This document shows positions 57,585-64,000 of a stretch of 64,000 nucleotides of DNA, one piece after another. The notes under the pieces are model-generated. The model was not told the DNA's origin. It saw only the letters and a list, made by a program, of their open reading frames with translations, and searched no databases. Every line of letters starts with the position of its first letter. The stretch's first letter is position 1. A program made the position numbers and the translations under genes. The DNA comes from Gonocerus acuteangulatus (lineage: Eukaryota; Arthropoda; Insecta; Hemiptera; Coreidae): positions 10,559,332 through 10,623,331 of the forward strand of contig OX328131.1 in assembly GCA_946811695.1 (NCBI GenBank), read 5' to 3'.

Positions 57585-57880
57585 TTTAATCGCTAATTTA
57601 TGAATCGGTTCATAACTAAACAGTCGTTATAATTGGTTAGTATATATCCAGTGTTTAAAAATATTGATTGCTTATTGATGAATCGGTTTACAACCAAATA
57701 GTCTTTATGAATATTTAATAAATATCTAATACGGAATCACCTGCAACTTTTGATCGCTAATTTATGGATTGTCTCATAACTAAATAGTCGTTAATAATAG
57801 TCGTACAAAGAAAACTGTTGATTGCTAATTTATGTATATGTTGACAACTAATTAATCTTTATCAATATTTACAATATAAT
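57585..57880. repeat. worn ~83-bp tandem repeat
   Basis: gctaatttatgaatcggttc with aactaaacagtcgtt recurs at about 57592, 57675, 57757 and 57823 with many changes. Confidence 0.6.
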
Positions 57881-58813
57881 TTATGTTATGTTATGTCTGA
57901 ATCTAGGTCAGTTTAAGAAATTTTAGTGAACGAAATCTTAAAGTTGCTCTACCTACTCTTGCAAGGCTTTGTATTTGTGTCGGCAGATACCTGGGTTATA
58001 TTACCCTACAAGGGTTACTTCTCTTGAGGATTAACTCCTAGCAGGTAAATTTCTAGTAAACCCTCTGTTTGTTTGGGACTGAACCGACTGTCTATTCGTT
58101 CATAGTATCTAACCGTTGTAAAGTTTATTTTCTACATTTAGGAATTAATATACATATGTAGACTAAATCATAGCAATTGTCTACCTTCGCTGTCGGTGAT
58201 CTTAACAATGTAGACTCGCTAATGTTACCTGACCTTAGATAAATCGTAATTACAATTTGCTGCGACAACACGACATTTTATCAGAATTCCCTGTCTAATA
58301 AAGCCTATGAAGAATAATATGTCTAATAAAGCCTATCTAGTTGATAAAGAAGGACTAAGAACAAGTCTTCAAGATTAAGTAGTATCTCCTGCCTTATAAA
58401 GCCTATATAGAATAATACGGCTAATAAAGCCGTATAAAGATTCATATAATTACTCAACAATAGATTCTAATTTAAAAACAGCTATTTTCGAAATCTACCT
58501 GTTCTAAAACGTTAAATCATTTATTAGGCACTTCGGATTACGTCATTGGGTCGACGTCAGAAGCGTGTTTCCTATCTGTGAAGTGAAGCAGGAAACAAGC
58601 TAAAAACAGCAACCAATTAAAATGTGAGGTAAATAGAGGAAAAACGCCGTTTGTGGTGGTAGACAATCTTACAAGGCATTTCGCTCAGAAATACCCGAAA
58701 TATTGTTTCTAATTTTACGTATCCTATTTTATTGCCAAATAGATTTATATTCTATAATCAATAAAAAAAAAAAAAAAAAAACTACTAGCAATAAAGAACT
58801 AAGGGTAATACAT
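57881..58813. other. no gene; worn repeats
   Basis: Contains old copies of the 98-bp unit and, at 58530-58610, a diverged GCGCGGTTCCTCC-family end (cacttcggattacgtcattg). Otherwise nothing recognised. Confidence 0.35.
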
Positions 58814-60076
58814 GAAAATAGGGAATACCAAGAACAATTCTAAAATACGAAATCAAAACCAGTACTGTAATCTAGATATTCATACGGCATCTTCGAATTC
58901 TAACAAACAAAATAATTATTTTAATTATACATATCCTATTTAATGAAAAATACATTAGACTACTATAAGCAAGTACAAAAATAACGAGCAGTGAAAAAAA
59001 AACTTCGGGAAACACATAAATAGATCCGTTTAAATAAAGGAAACTAACTAAGTTTTAAGCACTTATTTCTCCTAATGTGACGACCCCATCAAACATTTCT
59101 GTAAAACATTTTTTGTAGAGAATTTAGTAAGCTTTCGAACTGTTACATTTCAATTGCCACGATCTCCTAACCCTTTTCGAGATATTAAGGAAAAAATACG
59201 AAGGGGGCCTAATAGATATTCATAAGGGATCTGAGAACCCCAAGATACCGCAAAAATAAAATATTCTAATTATACGTATCCTGTTTTATTGGCAAATACA
59301 TTTGACTACTATAAGCAATTGCAAACAATAGGGAATATGCCAAAGAACTCGGATTAGGAGCCTCGACAGTTTCAAGACATTTGAAGGAAATCGGCAAATC
59401 CAAAACTGACATTTCATACGGTACAGCCTGATATATTTCTAACAATGAATTGTTTTTCTTATTTTAATTAATCTATTTTATTGTCAAATACATTATCCAA
59501 CTATAAGCAATGTAAAAATAGGAATAAAAACAGACAAAAAGAATTGTTCGAATAAACGAAATCAATTACTTCAAATTTTAAGCACTTATTTCTCCGATTG
59601 ACATCGCTTATTCAAAACTTTCTTTAGAACCTTTCTTGTAGACCATTTAGTAAGCTTTCGAATGGTAACCTTTCGCTTCCCAAGATTTTCAACCGTTTTC
59701 GAGATATTAAGAAATTATACGAAGTTCCCAAAACTTTTCATTATTTCTGACAACAGAAAATAGGTCTCATTTTACCTATCCTGTTTTACACACACATACA
59801 TTTTCCTTACAAATACAAAATAAGAAATTAAAAAAATAAAAAGCAATAAAAAACCAAGGGAAAGAGACAAAAATTACAAAAAGAACGACAAAAACCCGTT
59901 CATAAGAACAAAACAGACGTATTTGAAGTTTTAAGCACTTATTTCTCCGATTGACATAACCTAATCAAAAATAGTTTTAGAATCATTTTTGTAGAGAATT
60001 TATTAAGCTTTCAAATAGTTTCTATCCACTTACCACGATTTCCCAACCGTGTTCAAGATATTAATGAAAGTATACG
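58814..60076. repeat. left arm of a large inverted repeat
   Basis: The reverse complement of 62739-64000 over 1.26 kb, with about one net indel and very few mismatches where compared. It contains three inverted copies of the atctcgaaaacgg / gtcaatcggagaaataagtg core (near 59050-59190, 59580-59720, 59930-60070). The arm probably continues left beyond 58814 only as far as its partner continues beyond the window. Confidence 0.92.
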
Positions 60077-60531
60077 AAGTTCCCAAAACTTTTCATGTCT
60101 GTTCATTAAATATTTTATTCTAACCCTTCCTTAACTCCAAACGTAACATAACTTTCAACATATTAGTTTTAATGAAAGTAGAACATGCAGATAATGTTTC
60201 AACTGAATCCCGTGATTCTAAGTACCCAAACCAAAAACGGTATTCAAAAACTATTTTTCCAATTTTCTCGAAAACGGTTAAAGCTATCGCCTTGAAAATG
60301 GTTTCATTCGTTTTCCTTGCCCAAGAAGCCTATAAAAAGAGTACTTACAAGCTTATGAACTCAAAAACGTAAGCGTTACGATTTTTTTTGCGCGAATTTC
60401 GCCCCAAACGCCATCTTCCAGTGGGCGGATTTTGCTGGTTAACGAACTTGACCTTTCAAATTGGACGACAGATTTTTGTACCAAATTTCATCAAAATCGG
60501 ACCATTCGTCTTCTATTTAGAGAGCGAACAG

Positions 60532-60588
<57 letters not shown>

Positions 60589-61586
60589 TATACATATATA
60601 TATATATACAAATTTGAACCACCGTTATTTTTGGTTTCTAGGGGTTCTGAAACGCAAAATTTTCTAGTCGGCACCTTTCTTGTAGACCATTTGTAGACCA
60701 TTTAGTAAGCTTTCGAATGGTAACCTTTCGCTTCCCAAGATTTTCAACCGTTTTCGAGATATTAAGAAATTATACGAAGTTCCCAAAACTTTTCATTATT
60801 TCTGACAACAGAAAATAGGTCTCATTTTACCTATCCTGTTTTACACACACATACATTTTCCTTACAAATACAACATAAGAAATTAAAAAAATAAAAAGCA
60901 ATAAAAAACCAAGGGAAAGAGACAAAAATTACAAAAAGAACGACAAAAACCCGTTCATAAGAACAAAACAGACGTATTTGAAGTTTTAAGCACTTATTTC
61001 TCCGATTGACATAACCTAATCAAAAATAGTTTTAGAATCATTTTTGTAGAGAATTTATTAAGCTTTCAAATAGTTTCTATCCACTTACCACGATTTCCCA
61101 ACCGTGTTCAAGATATTAATGAAAGTATACGAAGTTCCCAAAACTTTTCATGTCTGTTCATTAAATATTTTATTCTAACCCTTCCTTAACTCCAAACGTA
61201 ACATAACTTTCAACATATTAGTTTTAATGAAAGTAGAACATGCAGATAATGTTTCAACTGAATCCCGTGATTCTAAGTACCCAAACCAAAAACGGTATTC
61301 AAAAACTATTTTTCCAATTTTCTCGAAAACGGTTAAAGCTATCGCCTTGAAAATGGTTTCATTCGTTTTCCTTGCCCAAGAAGCCTATAAAAAGAGTACT
61401 TACAAGCTTATGAACTCAAAAACGTAAGCGTTACGATTTTTTTTGCGCGAATTTCGCCCCAAACGCCATCTTCCAGTGGGCGGATTTTGCTGGTTAACGA
61501 ACTTGACCTTTCAAATTGGACGACAGATTTTTGTACCAAATTTCATCAAAATCGGACCATTCGTCTTCTATTTAGAGAGCGAACAG

Positions 61587-61647
<61 letters not shown>

Positions 61648-62645
61648 TATACATATATATATATATACAAATTTGAACCACCGTTATTTTTGGTTTCTAG
61701 GGGTTCTGAAACGCAAAATTTTCTAGTCGGCACCTTTCTTGTAGACCATTTGTAGACCATTTAGTAAGCTTTCGAATGGTAACCTTTCGCTTCCCAAGAT
61801 TTTCAACCGTTTTCGAGATATTAAGAAATTATACGAAGTTCCCAAAACTTTTCATTATTTCTGACAACAGAAAATAGGTCTCATTTTACCTATCCTGTTT
61901 TACACACACATACATTTTCCTTACAAATACAACATAAGAAATTAAAAAAATAAAAAGCAATAAAAAACCAAGGGAAAGAGACAAAAATTACAAAAAGAAC
62001 GACAAAAACCCGTTCATAAGAACAAAACAGACGTATTTGAAGTTTTAAGCACTTATTTCTCCGATTGACATAACCTAATCAAAAATAGTTTTAGAATCAT
62101 TTTTGTAGAGAATTTATTAAGCTTTCAAATAGTTTCTATCCACTTACCACGATTTCCCAACCGTGTTCAAGATATTAATGAAAGTATACGAAGTTCCCAA
62201 AACTTTTCATGTCTGTTCATTAAATATTTTATTCTAACCCTTCCTTAACTCCAAACGTAACATAACTTTCAACATATTAGTTTTAATGAAAGTAGAACAT
62301 GCAGATAATGTTTCAACTGAATCCCGTGATTCTAAGTACCCAAACCAAAAACGGTATTCAAAAACTATTTTTCCAATTTTCTCGAAAACGGTTAAAGCTA
62401 TCGCCTTGAAAATGGTTTCATTCGTTTTCCTTGCCCAAGAAGCCTATAAAAAGAGTACTTACAAGCTTATGAACTCAAAAACGTAAGCGTTACGATTTTT
62501 TTTGCGCGAATTTCGCCCCAAACGCCATCTTCCAGTGGGCGGATTTTGCTGGTTAACGAACTTGACCTTTCAAATTGGACGACAGATTTTTGTACCAAAT
62601 TTCATCAAAATCGGACCATTCGTCTTCTATTTAGAGAGCGAACAG

Positions 62646-62688
<43 letters not shown>

Positions 62689-62735
62689 AATTTGAACCAC
62701 CGTTATTTTTGGTTTCTAGGGGTTCTGAAACGCAT
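59631..62735. repeat. 1.06-kb tandem repeat, three units
   Basis: Equivalent points (gaaagtagaacatgcagata) at 60175, 61230 and 62289 give periods of 1055 and 1059 bp. Differences are almost confined to (TA)n length (60537-60603, 61591-61667, 62649-62687). Each unit runs from gtagaccatttagtaagctt through the core, ccaaaccaaaaacggtattc, aacgccatcttccagtgggc, gttaacgaacttgacctttc, accaaatttcatcaaaatcg, (TA)n, to caccgttatttttggtttct. Confidence 0.93.
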
Positions 62736-62738
62736 TCA

Positions 62739-64000
62739 CGTATACTTTCATTAATATCTTGAACACGGTTGGGAAATCGTGGTAAGTGGATAGAAACTAT
62801 TTGAAAGCTTAATAAATTCTCTACAAAAATGATTCTAAAACTATTTTTGATTAGGTTATGTCAATCGGAGAAATAAGTGCTTAAAACTTCAAATACGTCT
62901 GTTTTGTTCTTATGAACGGGTTTTTGTCGTTCTTTTTGTAATTTTTGTCTCTTTCCCTTGGTTTTTTATTGCTTTTTATTTTTTTAATTTCTTATGTTGT
63001 ATTTGTAAGGAAAATGTATGTGTGTGTAAAACAGGATAGGAAAAATAAGACCAATTTTCTGTTGCTAGAAATAATTAAAATTTTGGGAACTTCTTATAAT
63101 TTCTTAATATCTCGAAAACGGTTGAAAATCTTGGGAAGCGAAAGGTTACCATTCGAAAGCTTACTAAATGGTCTACAAGAAAGGTTCTAAAGAAAGTTTT
63201 GAATAAGCGATGTCAATCGGAGAAATAAGTGCTTAAAATTTGAAGTAATTGATTTCGTTTATTCGAACAATTCTTTTTGTCTGTTTTTATTCCTATTTTT
63301 ACATTGCTTATAGTTGGATAATGTATTTGACAATAAAATAGATTAATTAAAATAAGAAAAACAATTCATTGTTAGAAATATATCAGGCTGTACCGTATGA
63401 AATGTCAGTTTTGGATTTGCCGATTTCCTTCAAATGTCTTGAAACTGTCGAGGCTCCTAATCCGAGTTCTTTGGCATATTCCCTATTGTTTGCAATTGCT
63501 TATAGTAGTCAAATGTATTTGCCAATAAAACAGGATACGTATAATTAGAATATTTTATTTTTGCGGTATCTTGGGGTTCTCAGATCCCTTATGAATATCT
63601 ATTAGGCCCCCTTCGTATTTTTTCCTTAATATCTCGAAAAGGGTTAGGAGATCGTGGCAATTGAAATGTAACAGTTCGAAAGCTTACTAAATTCTCTACA
63701 AAAAATGTTTTACAGAAATGTTTGATGGGGTCGTCACATTAGGAGAAATAAGTGCTTAAAACTTAGTTAGTTTCCTTTATTTAAACGGATCTATTTATGT
63801 GTTTCCCGAAGTTTTTTTTTCACTGCTCGTTATTTTTGTACTTGCTTATAGTAGTCTAATGTATTTTTCATTAAATAGGATATGTATAATTAAAATAATT
63901 ATTTTGTTTGTTAGAATTCGAAGATGCCGTATGAATATCTAGATTACAGTACTGGTTTTGATTTCGTATTTTAGAATTGTTCTTGGTATTCCCTATTTTC
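62739..64000. repeat. right arm of the large inverted repeat (reaches window edge)
   Basis: Inverse of 58814-60076. The breakpoint at 62739 (cgtatac...) joins the third 1.06-kb unit to the inverted arm. The other end is open at 64000. Confidence 0.92.

Noticed and set aside
55633..58813. Exons 1 and 2 of gene C
   Set aside because: No segment on the minus strand showed the expected two-cysteine exon 2 or a signal peptide followed by a donor; they are probably right of 64000.
60172..62762. Repeated small frames beginning MKVEHADNVSTES and MREFRPKRHLPVGG
   Set aside because: They recur only because the 1.06-kb unit is tandemly repeated. Equivalent positions in diverged copies (56300, 41454 inverted) have stops or changed ends.

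Overview
This is a window of insect nuclear DNA. It is A+T-rich by eye, intron-rich and crowded with transposable elements. The only host genes I can support are three members of the takeout / juvenile-hormone-binding-protein (JHBP) family, which is restricted to arthropods. The retroelements (RTE, Jockey, I-like with RNase H) and DNA elements (PIF/Harbinger, hAT, Mutator-like, Helitron-like) fit an insect; the order cannot be settled from this sequence, and a hemipteroid is only a guess. There are no prokaryotic or viral genes and no CRISPR arrays.

Host genes. Gene A (963-2323, +) is the last two coding exons of a takeout-like gene whose start lies left of the window. Gene B (13678-48115, +) is complete: six coding exons (64, 90, 151, 131, 156, 152 nt) spread over 34 kb join in frame to 248 codons (247 aa plus stop), with a signal peptide, a TATA box and a polyA signal. 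Gene C (55632-50763, -) is a diverged paralogue converging on gene B; exons 3-6 are visible and have exactly the same lengths as in gene B. Exons 5 and 6 of A and B, and parts of the surrounding introns, are nearly identical, so A and B are a recent tandem duplication.

The most unusual structure is in gene B. The last 52 nt of exon 4, its 5' splice donor and the next 86 nt of intron are repeated 17 times head to tail (28377-30726). The 138-nt unit is a multiple of three with no stop codon, so each of the 17 donors could be joined to exon 5 in frame, giving a possible ladder of proteins with 0-16 extra 46-residue repeats.

Region by region. 1-3 kb: end of gene A. 2.6-5.6 kb: a 21-bp satellite and a truncated RTE element forming a 2.57-kb unit that recurs nearly identically 12 kb to the right. 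6.1-7.0 kb: a ~39-bp minisatellite. 7.4-7.9 kb: Harbinger remnant. 8.8-13.3 kb: a broken multi-copy gene split by an I-like LINE with a 12-bp target-site duplication. 13.6-48.1 kb: gene B, its introns filled with SINEs (tRNA-derived and 5S-rRNA-derived), Jockey fragments with an 81-bp coding array, hAT/Harbinger MITEs, poly-C/(TA)n elements, a ~350-bp-arm foldback and two Helitron-like termini. 49.2-55.6 kb: gene C with two Mutator-like MITEs, one of them beside a splice donor. 55.9-64 kb: satellite-like repeats, ending in a 1.06-kb tandem array bracketed by inverted arms of at least 1.26 kb that reach the window edge.
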